From the NCBI RefSeq assembly GCF_006739205.1, contig NZ_AP019720.1:682001-746000 (forward strand): a stretch of 64,000 bases of DNA, written 5' to 3'. Source of the DNA: Streptococcus mutans (GTDB taxonomy: Bacteria; Bacillota; Bacilli; Lactobacillales; Streptococcaceae). A program made the translations under genes and the position numbers. Shown one piece after another: positions 37,317 through 45,400 of this stretch. Position 1 is the first letter of the stretch; every line of letters begins with the position of its first letter. Below the pieces are notes generated by a model that was given only the letters and a program-made list of their open reading frames with translations, had not been told where the DNA came from and did not search any database.

Positions 37317-38348
37317 ATGGCTAGAGAACTATTATTTATGAAAGCAATTAATGAAGCGCTTGATATGGCAATGGCCAAAGATGACAAAATTATTTTACTT
37401 GGTGAAGATATTGCAGGTGGTGTTAAGGTTAAACATTTAGAAGAGCAAAACGAAGAAGCCTGGGGCGGTGTTATGGGGGTTACCAGCGGTTTAATGGCTA
37501 AATACAGTCGTGATCGTGTTATTGACACCCCTCTTTCAGAACATGGTTACATGTCAGCTTCTGTTGGGATGGCTTTGACGGGATTGCATCCTGTGCCAGA
37601 ATTGATGTTCAATGACTTTATTGGTTTTTGTTTTGATGCTTTGATTGGCCAAGGGTCGAAAATGCGTTATATGTTTGGTGGCAAGGCAAAAGTGCCGATG
37701 ACCGTTCGTACCATGCATGGTGCAGGCGCTTCAGCTGCTGCACAGCACTCAGGATCTTACTATGGCATCTTTGGTTCAATCCCAGGAATTAAGGTAGTTG
37801 TTCCAGCGACACCTTATGATGCCAAGGGTCTGCTTCTTTCTGCTCTTGAAGATGATAATATTGTTATCTTTTCAGAAGATAAGACGTTGTATGGCTTTAA
37901 AGGTGAAGTGCCAGAGGATTATTATACCGTTCCGATTGGAAAGGCAGCCGTCCGTCGTGAAGGTAATGATTTAACCATTGTAACTATTGGTAAAATGCTC
38001 TATGTGGCTTATGAAGTAGCAGATCGTTTGGCTAAGGATGGCATTTCTGTTGAAGTCATTGATCTTAGAACAGTTGCACCTTGGGATCAAGAAACCGTTC
38101 TAAATTCTGTGAAAAAGACAGGACGCTTGATTGTGATTGATGAATCAAACCCACATAATAATACAGCGACAGATATTGCTTCTGTTGTTAATGATAAGGC
38201 ATTCGATTATCTAGATGGCCCAATTAAATGTGTTTGTGCACCAAATGTACCTGTTCCGTTTGCCATCAATCTTGAACAACTATACATCCCTAATGCAGAC
38301 CGTGTCATTGAAGCAGCAGCTGAATTGATTGACGACTTGAAAGCATAG
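37317..38348 (+). CDS. pdhB: Pyruvate dehydrogenase E1 component, beta subunit
   Basis: The 343-residue partner of PdhA. The transketolase pyrimidine-binding domain begins with LFMKAINEALDMAMAKDDKIILLGEDIAGG (active-site Glu in LLGED), followed by DTPLSEHGYMSASVGMALTGLHPVPELMFNDF. The C-terminal transketolase domain has VEVIDLRTVAPWDQETVLNSVKKTGRLIVIDES. AAAGGAGG precedes the ATG, 12 bp after pdhA. Confidence 0.94.
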   Translation: MARELLFMKAINEALDMAMAKDDKIILLGEDIAGGVKVKHLEEQNEEAWGGVMGVTSGLMAKYSRDRVIDTPLSEHGYMSASVGMALTGLHPVPELMFNDFIGFCFDALIGQGSKMRYMFGGKAKVPMTVRTMHGAGASAAAQHSGSYYGIFGSIPGIKVVVPATPYDAKGLLLSALEDDNIVIFSEDKTLYGFKGEVPEDYYTVPIGKAAVRREGNDLTIVTIGKMLYVAYEVADRLAKDGISVEVIDLRTVAPWDQETVLNSVKKTGRLIVIDESNPHNNTATDIASVVNDKAFDYLDGPIKCVCAPNVPVPFAINLEQLYIPNADRVIEAAAELIDDLKA

Positions 38349-38361
38349 AAGGGGGGATAAT

Positions 38362-39615
38362 ATGGCTACAGAAATCGTGATGCCTAAATTAGGTTTAACC
38401 ATGACAGAAGGGCTAATTAACCAATGGCTCGTTAAAGAAGGCGACACAGTTGCAGCTGGCGATCCCGTGTTGGAAATTAGTTCTGAAAAGTTAACAAGTG
38501 AAGTTGAAGCTCCAGAAGCTGGTGTTATTTTAAAAATAGTTAAGGGAGAAGGTGAGACTGTTCCTTGTAAACAAATCATTGCTTGGATTGGTCAAGAAGG
38601 TGAGGCTGTTCCTGACGCTGCAGGTGACGCTCCAGAAGTAGATACAGAAGCTGAAAGTGAAGTTGCTTCAGCAGGGCAAACAGTAGTTCCAGAAGAAAGC
38701 AGGACTGTTTCAGCAGCACCCGTTGCTGAAAAGCATGAAGACGGACGGATTTTTATCACACCGCTGGCCCGAAAGATTGCCAAGGAAAAAGGGCTAGACA
38801 TTACTTATATCAAAGGAACAGGCGGTAACGGACGTATCACACGCCGTGACGTTGAAGCCTTTAATCCTGCTAGTATTCCTACAGCTGAACCTGTAACGGC
38901 TTTAGATGCTCCAACAAATGTAAACTATGGTGTTGGTTTAACAGGTATACGCAAAGTCATTGCTGAGCGCATGATGAGTAGTATCCATTCTAGTGCTCAA
39001 TTAACGCTTCATCGAAAGGCAGATGTTACGCCTTTAATGGCTTTCAGGCAAGATATAAAAACTAAGGTTAATGCACCGCTTGAAAACGGGGAAATTGGCA
39101 TTACAACCTTATTGACCAAAGCGGTAACGAAGGCTTTGAAAGATTATCCTGAAGCGAATGCTTGGTATGCAGGCGGTCAATATGAAGAAAAAGAAGATAT
39201 TCATATTGGTATGGCAACTGCTTTGAGTGATGGTTTGGTCGTTCCTGTTATTCGTCATGCTGATAAATTAACGCTGTCAGATTTGGGACGAACTATTAAA
39301 GAAGAAGCAGAACAAGCACGTAAAGGAACTCTGGATCCATCCTTGTATTCAGGTTCCACATTCTCTATTACCAATCTAGGTGCTCAAGGCATTGAATACT
39401 TTACACCGATTTTGAATGCACCTGAAGTTGCTATCTTAGGTGTTGGGGCTATCCAGAAAGCTTTGACTCTTGATGAGAATGGTCAAGTAGCTGAAAAACA
39501 ATTTTTACCACTTAGTTTGACCTTTGACCATCAAGTCTTAGATGGTGCACCAGCAGCTGAATTTTTAGGAGCTGTTATCTCCTACTTGGAAGATGCTTAT
39601 AGTCTGGTATTCTAA
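38362..39615 (+). CDS. pdhC: Dihydrolipoamide acetyltransferase (E2)
   Basis: The 417-residue E2 core has one N-terminal lipoyl domain (lysine in EISSEKLTSEVEAP near residue 42), an Ala/Pro/Glu-rich linker, a peripheral-subunit-binding domain (FITPLARKIAKEKGLDITYIKGTGGNGRITRRDVEAF near 133-169), and a catalytic domain ending with FDHQVLDGAPAAEFL (HxxxDG). It transfers acetyl groups from lipoate to CoA. It is the last gene of the operon, followed by a strong terminator. Confidence 0.94.
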   Translation: MATEIVMPKLGLTMTEGLINQWLVKEGDTVAAGDPVLEISSEKLTSEVEAPEAGVILKIVKGEGETVPCKQIIAWIGQEGEAVPDAAGDAPEVDTEAESEVASAGQTVVPEESRTVSAAPVAEKHEDGRIFITPLARKIAKEKGLDITYIKGTGGNGRITRRDVEAFNPASIPTAEPVTALDAPTNVNYGVGLTGIRKVIAERMMSSIHSSAQLTLHRKADVTPLMAFRQDIKTKVNAPLENGEIGITTLLTKAVTKALKDYPEANAWYAGGQYEEKEDIHIGMATALSDGLVVPVIRHADKLTLSDLGRTIKEEAEQARKGTLDPSLYSGSTFSITNLGAQGIEYFTPILNAPEVAILGVGAIQKALTLDENGQVAEKQFLPLSLTFDHQVLDGAPAAEFLGAVISYLEDAYSLVF

Positions 39616-39626
39616 TAAGCAGAAGT

Positions 39627-39670
39627 AAAAGAGAAAGGGAAAATTTAATTGATTTTCCCTTTCTCTTTTT
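39627..39670. terminator. Bidirectional terminator between pdhC and the quinone reductase gene
   Basis: Perfect stem AAAGAGAAAGGGAAAAT / ATTTTCCCTTTCTCTTT around a 7-nt loop, with A and T tracts. Confidence 0.9.
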
Positions 39671-39674
39671 GAGA

Positions 39675-40241
39675 TTAAATATTACGCGTTATTTGAGCTA
39701 CTTTATGCAATAATTTCTGGCGCTCGTCATCAGATATTTTTTCGATACTGGTTAATTCAGTTAATTTCACTGGTGAGATAGCACAAGGTTTTAGAATTTG
39801 CTTTTTCAAGACTTTACCATAGTCTTGGACGAAAGGCATAGCAAAAGATGGTGTGTTGTGAGTCGTGATGATCCAAGCAGATTTTCCTTGTAAATGCCCT
39901 TCAAGACCAACTTTTTTATAAGAATAAGCAAAGTCAGCTACAAAGACTCGGTCAATAAAGCCTTTGAGTATAGCCGGCATACCGCTCCACCAGATAGGAA
40001 AGATGAAGATCAGATGATCTGCCCAAGTAACTAAGTCGCGGTATTTCTCCATTTCAGCAACCTTAGCCAAATCACGTCGTTTATGAGTTTCATTAAATTG
40101 CAAAACGGGGTCGAAATGCTCAGCGTACAAATCTAAAGTACTAACAGTGTGTTCTTTGGAAAGATTTGTTTGAACTTGTTTGAGAATTTCAGCATTAAAA
40201 CTAGTTGGATTTGGATGTGTGTAAACAATTAAAATTTTCAT
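39675..40241 (-). CDS. Flavodoxin-fold NAD(P)H quinone reductase
   Basis: A 188-residue flavoprotein of the NQO1/MdaB/YwrO family: MKILIVYTHPNPTSFNAEIL (FMN phosphate loop), HLIFIFPIWWSGMPAILKGFIDRVF near residue 77, and YKKVGLEGHLQGKSAWIITTHNTP. It likely reduces quinones or related electrophiles by two electrons. Its ATG overlaps the stop of the TetR gene by 4 bp, so the pair forms one operon controlled by that regulator. Confidence 0.85.
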   Translation of the reverse strand: MKILIVYTHPNPTSFNAEILKQVQTNLSKEHTVSTLDLYAEHFDPVLQFNETHKRRDLAKVAEMEKYRDLVTWADHLIFIFPIWWSGMPAILKGFIDRVFVADFAYSYKKVGLEGHLQGKSAWIITTHNTPSFAMPFVQDYGKVLKKQILKPCAISPVKLTELTSIEKISDDERQKLLHKVAQITRNI

Positions 40242-40834
40242 GTTTGTTCTCCTTTAATGTAAATATCAAGCATATGATTAATAGTCGTGTGGATAGCTTG
40301 ATTATCAAGGTCGCGCCCAATGGGACTGTTGGCTAGAACAGCAAGACCTGAGATAAAACTCCAGAAGTGAAAAAGTGTCTCAGCTTCACTATTAGTGAAG
40401 CTCTCCTCTTTACGGAGATCGAAAACAATACGTTTAAATTTATCAAACCCCGGTAAGTCAGAATCCAGTACAATAGTCTCCTGAGTAATTTTCATATACT
40501 TAAAGGGAAATTTAATAAAGAGGGCTTCAAAGAAATAAGGATAACGTTTAGTAAAAGTAATGAGATTAAATCCCATTTGAGCGAGCTGATCTCGAGCAGA
40601 AACTTTTTGATCAATCCCTTGAGCTATTTCCTGATTGAGAAAAGTCGAAAGTCGTGTCAAGACAACTCTCAGATAATCTTCCTTACTCTTAAAGTGGCGG
40701 TAAGGAGTCCCATGAGTGACGCCGCAGTTTTTAGCAATAGTTCTAAGAGAGAGCTGATCAAGGCCATTTTTTTTGATTTCTTCAACTCCTGTTTGAATGA
40801 GCTTTTCTTTCAGTTGAGCTGTATTGCGCTTCAT
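40238..40834 (-). CDS. TetR-family regulator
   Basis: The 198-residue protein has an N-terminal helix-turn-helix (QLSLRTIAKNCGVTHGTPYRHFKSKEDYLRVVL, residues 22-55) and a ligand domain of the TetR type. It is encoded first in an operon with the quinone reductase. Two palindromic sites (GTAGAC...GTCTAC) in its own promoter indicate autoregulation. The inducer is probably a quinone or electrophile, inferred from the partner gene. GGAGG precedes the ATG. Confidence 0.88.
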   Translation of the reverse strand: MKRNTAQLKEKLIQTGVEEIKKNGLDQLSLRTIAKNCGVTHGTPYRHFKSKEDYLRVVLTRLSTFLNQEIAQGIDQKVSARDQLAQMGFNLITFTKRYPYFFEALFIKFPFKYMKITQETIVLDSDLPGFDKFKRIVFDLRKEESFTNSEAETLFHFWSFISGLAVLANSPIGRDLDNQAIHTTINHMLDIYIKGEQT

Positions 40835-40849
40835 TGTTTTCCTCCGAAA

Positions 40850-40864
40850 GTAGACATTGTCTAC
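40850..40864 (-). promoter_or_regulatory. TetR operator O1
   Basis: Perfect 15-bp palindrome GTAGACATTGTCTAC, between the predicted transcription start and the ribosome site of the TetR operon. Confidence 0.75.
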
Positions 40865-40874
40865 CTTGTTTATA

Positions 40875-40903
40875 AGTATACATCGTCTACTTTATTTTGT
40901 CAA
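40875..40903 (-). promoter_or_regulatory. Sigma-A promoter of the TetR operon with operator O2
   Basis: On the minus strand TTGACA (40898-40903) and TATACT (40875-40880) are 17 bp apart. The related site GTATACATCGTCTAC (40876-40890) covers the -10 and half the spacer. Confidence 0.8.
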
Positions 40904-41341
40904 ACCTCTACTGCAAAAGTGACGTGATACAATAATCGGCTGATACTGCTTACTGCATAATAGGATTTCTAAGCAACTATTGGAGTGAACCATTCCTTTC
41001 CTTTGAGACTTTTTTTGATAGTCATCTTAGGCAGTATCGCTCTCTAAGCTTGATTGTGGTTATCTTTAGAGGTCACTAATTCTTTATATATTAATGACGT
41101 AACGCTTGGCTGGCAGTTCTTGCGTCTTAATTTTTAGCTTCAAACCTTTAAAGGTTCGCTAGTTCACTGGTCTATTAAAGTATCTCTTGCTTTTGTAAGT
41201 GATAACTCTAGCAGTTTGAGGAACTGTCGGAGTTACTTGATCCCATGAACGGATTGGACAATCTTATATTAAGCGACATCATTAGCACCTCTGATTGGGG
41301 TATAGAGTTCTGAAGATTTTACATATCACTGAAAAAAGATG
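40904..41341. other. Gene-free 440 bp
   Basis: No plausible ORF on either strand. A GATACTGC / GCAGTATC inverted pair bounds roughly 40943-41038, and CCTTTAAAGG is a local palindrome. No transposase remnant is recognisable. Confidence 0.4.
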
Positions 41342-41350
41342 TGATATAAT
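41342..41350 (+). promoter_or_regulatory. Extended -10 promoter of hemW, leaderless
   Basis: TGATATAAT ends 6 nt before the ATG at 41357. No Shine-Dalgarno is present, so the mRNA should start at the start codon. Confidence 0.55.
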
Positions 41351-41356
41351 AAAACT

Positions 41357-42499
41357 ATGTCTAAAAAACCTACGTCAGCCTATGTGCATATTCCTTTTTG
41401 TACACAGATTTGCTATTATTGCGATTTTTCAAAAGTTTTTATTAAGAATCAGCCTGTAGATGCTTATTTGGAGGCCCTGATTAAGGAGTTTAATGATTAC
41501 TATCAGATTAAGGACTTGCAAACCCTCTATATTGGCGGCGGTACACCAACAGCCATTTCTGGGGAGCAATTGGATTACCTGCTGACTAATCTGTCGAAAA
41601 ATCTCAATCTTAATATGTTGGAAGAATTTACCATTGAAGCAAATCCGGGAGATTTGACACCGGATAAAGTAGCAGTGTTGAAGCAATCAGCTGTTAATCG
41701 TGTTTCTTTAGGTGTACAGACTTTTAATAATAAGCATCTGAAACAAATTGGACGCGGACATAATGAAGCTCAGATTTATGAAAGTATTGACAGTTTAAAA
41801 AGTGCTGGTTTTGATAATATTTCTATTGACTTGATTTATGCCCTGCCCAATCAAACCATAACTGATGTCAAAGAAAATGTAGCTAAAGCGCTGGCCTTGG
41901 ATATTCCGCATCTGAGCCTTTACAGTTTGATTTTGGAACATCATACGGTTTTTATGAATAAAATGCGACGCGGGAAACTCAATCTGCCAGCAGAAGATTT
42001 GGAGGCGGAAATGTTTGACTATATCATTTCTGAAATGGAAGATCATGGTTTTGAGCATTATGAAATTTCTAACTTTACCAAGCCTGGTTTTGAAAGCCGT
42101 CACAATCTGATGTATTGGAACAATGCTGAGTATTTTGGCTGCGGTGCAGGGGCTTCGGGCTATGTTGATGGTATCCGCTATCGTAACCGCGGGCCTATCC
42201 AGCATTATTTGAAAGCTATTAAGGAAAAGAGACAGGCTCGCTTTCAAGAAGAAAGGTTAAGTCAATCGGAGAAAATGGAAGAAGAACTCTTTTTGGGTTT
42301 GCGAAAGAAATCGGGGATTTCAATTCAGCGATTTGAAGACAAATTTGGTTTGCCTTTAATGGAAGTTTATGGTCAGGCTATTGATGACTTAGAGAAGGAT
42401 GGTCTGATTTTAGTGGAAAAAGATTGTATTAGGATGAGTAAAAAAGGTCTCTTTTTGGGAGATACTGTTGCTGAGAAATTTATTTTGGAGCAGAAATAA
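41357..42499 (+). CDS. hemW: Radical SAM protein HemW (heme chaperone-like)
   Basis: The 380-residue protein is of the HemN/HemW group: SAYVHIPFCTQICYYCDF holds the 4Fe-4S CxxxCxxC cluster near residues 16-23, then YIGGGTPTAI and EANPGDLTPDKV. The missing HemN-type N-terminal extension and its extra cysteine place it with HemW, which carries heme rather than oxidising coproporphyrinogen. S. mutans lacks heme synthesis, so its role here is unclear. It heads a cluster of six closely spaced genes. Confidence 0.85.
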   Translation: MSKKPTSAYVHIPFCTQICYYCDFSKVFIKNQPVDAYLEALIKEFNDYYQIKDLQTLYIGGGTPTAISGEQLDYLLTNLSKNLNLNMLEEFTIEANPGDLTPDKVAVLKQSAVNRVSLGVQTFNNKHLKQIGRGHNEAQIYESIDSLKSAGFDNISIDLIYALPNQTITDVKENVAKALALDIPHLSLYSLILEHHTVFMNKMRRGKLNLPAEDLEAEMFDYIISEMEDHGFEHYEISNFTKPGFESRHNLMYWNNAEYFGCGAGASGYVDGIRYRNRGPIQHYLKAIKEKRQARFQEERLSQSEKMEEELFLGLRKKSGISIQRFEDKFGLPLMEVYGQAIDDLEKDGLILVEKDCIRMSKKGLFLGDTVAEKFILEQK

Positions 42500-42501
42500 T
42501 C

Positions 42502-43230
42502 ATGGGGAAAAAATTTAAAACACGTTATCAAATACCTTTTTATGAAAGTGATGTCAATCATAATGTTAAGCTGCCTCACATTTTGTCAGTTGCCTTACAG
42601 ATTGCTAGCGATCAGTCTGTTAGTTTAGGTTTGGGAGATGAGCGCATTTTTAAAGATTATAATTTAGTCTGGGTTGTCTCAGAACACGAGGTGACCATTG
42701 ACCGCTTACCACGTTTTAATGAAATTGTGGAGATTGAAACAGAGCCAATTTCATACAATCGTTATTTTTGTTATCGTGAGTTTCGCATTTACGATCAAAA
42801 TGGTGAAAAGCTTGTAGATATTTTTTCAACCTTTGTTCTTATGGATTATGATACACGCAGGGTGCATGATGTCCCAGAAGATTTGGTTGCTCCTTATGAG
42901 TCTGAGAAAATCAGAAAAATTTTAAGGGGGCCAAAGTATAAAGCTTTGGAAAAAGCGACTGACACGCTTTATCATGTTCGATATTTTGACCTTGATATTA
43001 ATGGACATGTCAACAACAGCCGTTATCTTGAATGGATGTATGATGTCCTTGATTTTAATTTTTTAAAAGCATATACTCCGAAAAAAATTAACCTCAAGTA
43101 TGTCAAAGAGGTGCAATATGGCAGTGACATTGAATCACGTTTGGAACAAGATGGCTTAATCACCAAGCATGAGATTACTTCAAACGGGTACGTTAATGCA
43201 CAAGCCATTACGCAGTGGGAAAAAATATAA
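42502..43230 (+). CDS. Acyl-ACP thioesterase
   Basis: A 242-residue double hot-dog protein of the bacterial acyl-ACP thioesterase family. It begins KFKTRYQIPFYESDVNHNVKLPHILSVALQIASDQS. The second half holds the catalytic Asn-His region FDLDINGHVNNSRYLEWMYDVL near residue 160. It releases free fatty acids from acyl-ACP, probably adjusting membrane lipid synthesis. It starts 2 bp after hemW with GGAG in the hemW end, so the two are co-translated. Confidence 0.85.
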   Translation: MGKKFKTRYQIPFYESDVNHNVKLPHILSVALQIASDQSVSLGLGDERIFKDYNLVWVVSEHEVTIDRLPRFNEIVEIETEPISYNRYFCYREFRIYDQNGEKLVDIFSTFVLMDYDTRRVHDVPEDLVAPYESEKIRKILRGPKYKALEKATDTLYHVRYFDLDINGHVNNSRYLEWMYDVLDFNFLKAYTPKKINLKYVKEVQYGSDIESRLEQDGLITKHEITSNGYVNAQAITQWEKI

Positions 43231-43250
43231 CTAGATGATGGAGCTAAGCC

Positions 43251-43868
43251 ATGCAAGAGAAGAAATGGTTAGATTGGCTAATTCGTTTGCAGTCATTGGC
43301 ACAAGCGGGTCTGGCCTATGGTAAGGATAAATATGATATTGAGCGATTTGAAGAGATTCGAGATCTCTCTGTGCAAATGCTAACGGCTCTTTCTGATTTG
43401 CCAGCTCAAAAAGTTGAAAATCTCTTTGCTAGTGAGACTGGCTATCAAACACCAAAGATTGATACCCGTGCCGCTATTTTTAAAGAAAATAAAATCCTGC
43501 TCGTCCAAGAGGCCAATGGCACTTGGGCGTTGCCGGGAGGGTGGTGCGATGTTGATCAGTCTGTCAAGGAAAATACTATCAAAGAAGTTAAGGAAGAAGC
43601 AGGTTTAAATGTTGTCTTAGATAAAGTAATAGCAGTACAAGATAGAGATAAACATAACCAACCGCCTTATGCTTATAAAATTTGTAAAATTTTTTCACTC
43701 TGTTATGCAACTGGTGGCGCTTTTACTAAAAATCTTGAGACCATTGCTAGTGACTATTTTGAACGAGATCAATTGCCAACATTAGCTCAAGCTAAGACCA
43801 ATGAAGACCAAATTCAAATGTGCTTTGCCGCTTATGAAAATGATGATTGGAAAACTGTAATAGATTAA
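43251..43868 (+). CDS. Nudix hydrolase with N-terminal helical domain
   Basis: 205 residues. The first 65 form a helical extension ([39 protein letters not shown]) of the kind that precedes some ADP-ribose or nucleotide-sugar Nudix domains. The Nudix box is [24 protein letters not shown] near 104, with Gln in place of the usual Glu and Lys in place of Arg, but the metal-binding EVKEE is complete. The substrate is unknown. GGAG precedes the ATG. Confidence 0.82.
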   Translation: MQEKKWLDWLIRLQSLAQAGLAYGKDKYDIERFEEIRDLSVQMLTALSDLPAQKVENLFASETGYQTPKIDTRAAIFKENKILLVQEANGTWALPGGWCDVDQSVKENTIKEVKEEAGLNVVLDKVIAVQDRDKHNQPPYAYKICKIFSLCYATGGAFTKNLETIASDYFERDQLPTLAQAKTNEDQIQMCFAAYENDDWKTVID

Positions 43869-43882
43869 AGGAGTTAGGATTA

Positions 43883-44656
43883 ATGACATACAAGGGTTAC
43901 CTTATTGACCTTGATGGGACCATCTATAAAGGAAAAGACAGAATTCCTGCTGGAGAAGATTTTGTTAAACGATTGCAGGAAAGACAGTTTCCCTATATTT
44001 TAGTGACTAATAATACAACACGTACGCCCGAAATGGTTCAAGAAATGCTAGCAACCTCTTTTAATATCAAAACGCCACTTGAAACTATTTACACAGCGAC
44101 CTTAGCGACTATTGATTATATGAACGATATGAAACGTGGGAAAACAGCTTATGTCATTGGTGAAACAGGACTTAAAAAGGCTGTTGCTGAAGCGGGGTAT
44201 CGTGAAGATAGTGAGAATCCTGCTTATGTAGTGGTTGGTTTAGATACGAATTTGACTTATGAAAAGCTAACTCTGGCGACTTTGGCCATTCAAAAAGGGG
44301 CTGTTTTTATTGGAACAAATCCTGATCTCAATATTCCAACAGAGCGCGGCTTATTGCCGGGAGCGGGGGCTATTTTATTTCTTTTGGAAAAAGCAACACG
44401 TGTTAAGCCTATTATTATTGGTAAGCCTGAAGCTGTTATCATGAATAAAGCTTTAGATCGTCTGGGCGTCAAACGCCATGAAGCGATAATGGTTGGCGAT
44501 AATTATCTGACAGATATTACTGCTGGCATTAAAAATGATATTGCAACGCTTTTGGTGACGACAGGTTTCACCAAACCAGAAGAAGTACCTGCTTTGCCAA
44601 TTCAGCCAGATTTTGTTTTATCCAGTCTTGCGGAGTGGGATTTCGATGAAAGATAA
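43883..44656 (+). CDS. HAD-IIA sugar phosphatase, NagD family
   Basis: The 257-residue phosphatase has motif [17 protein letters not shown] at residues 5-20, motif [10 protein letters not shown], the lysine in [13 protein letters not shown] and motif [17 protein letters not shown]. It is of the TIGR01457 group common in Gram-positives, related to NagD/AraL; the physiological substrate is unknown. AAGGAG precedes ATG 43883. It overlaps the next gene by 11 bp. Confidence 0.87.
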   Translation: MTYKGYLIDLDGTIYKGKDRIPAGEDFVKRLQERQFPYILVTNNTTRTPEMVQEMLATSFNIKTPLETIYTATLATIDYMNDMKRGKTAYVIGETGLKKAVAEAGYREDSENPAYVVVGLDTNLTYEKLTLATLAIQKGAVFIGTNPDLNIPTERGLLPGAGAILFLLEKATRVKPIIIGKPEAVIMNKALDRLGVKRHEAIMVGDNYLTDITAGIKNDIATLLVTTGFTKPEEVPALPIQPDFVLSSLAEWDFDER

Positions 44657-45305
44657 GTTTCACTTTATTTTTAGCCTTCTTTTTTTGCTGGCTTTTTCAG
44701 TTCTTGCCACCATTTATTTAGTCTGGCTTTTTTATCCTTTAGAGATATCTTTGTTGGGTTTGGAAAAAGTGGTTTATATGAAAAGCGGTCAGATTCAGGA
44801 TAATTTCAATCGTTTAATGCTTTATTTGACCAGTCCTTTTCATTGGCAGCTGGTTATGCCTGATTTTCCTTCTTCCAAAGATGGTTTGCACCATTTTGAG
44901 CAAGTAAAATGGCTTTTTCATTTAGCACAAATCTGTTTTCTTTTAACCCTGCCTAGTTTTCTTTTTTTTATGAAAAATGTCGTTCAAAAAGGCTATGGTG
45001 TCTTGTATCAACGATCTCTAAAGTTTACAGCACTTATCCCTCTTATTTTGACTCTAATCGCTGTGGGAATAGGTTTTGATAGTTTTTTCACACTTTTTCA
45101 TCAAGTCCTTTTTGCAGGGGATGATACTTGGCTTTTTAACCCAAACACAGACTCTGTTATCTATATTTTGCCTGAAGCCTTCTTTTTACACTGCTTTTTG
45201 CTTTTTCTGATTCTTTATGAGGTTTCATTTTGCAGCCTTTTGTGGCAGATTAGAAGGAAAAACAAAGAGAACAGAGGCAGTACAGAAGAGACAAAACGGT
45301 TCTAA
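44646..45305 (+). CDS. TIGR01906-family integral membrane protein
   Basis: A 219-residue protein with four hydrophobic segments (about 7-30, 97-118, 132-156 and 178-203) and an extracellular loop containing [45 protein letters not shown]. This matches the uncharacterised TIGR01906 membrane family of lactic-acid bacteria. It is translationally coupled to the HAD phosphatase gene. No function is known. Confidence 0.75.
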   Translation: MKDKFHFIFSLLFLLAFSVLATIYLVWLFYPLEISLLGLEKVVYMKSGQIQDNFNRLMLYLTSPFHWQLVMPDFPSSKDGLHHFEQVKWLFHLAQICFLLTLPSFLFFMKNVVQKGYGVLYQRSLKFTALIPLILTLIAVGIGFDSFFTLFHQVLFAGDDTWLFNPNTDSVIYILPEAFFLHCFLLFLILYEVSFCSLLWQIRRKNKENRGSTEETKRF

Positions 45306-45400
45306 TAACTGGTTTGTTTTCTTTTTTTACGTTTTTCCTTTGCAGTTTTAGCAGTAAAATTCTAAAATAATAGTTATTATCTTGTTGCTAGGAGTTAAGA

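Noticed and set aside
40943..41038. Small mobile element bounded by GATACTGC / GCAGTATC
   Set aside because: Only 8 bp of inverted repeat, no second copy in the window, no target duplication visible.
41795..42247. 150-codon minus-strand frame within hemW
   Set aside because: Antisense to a strongly conserved enzyme, no ribosome site, no recognisable product.
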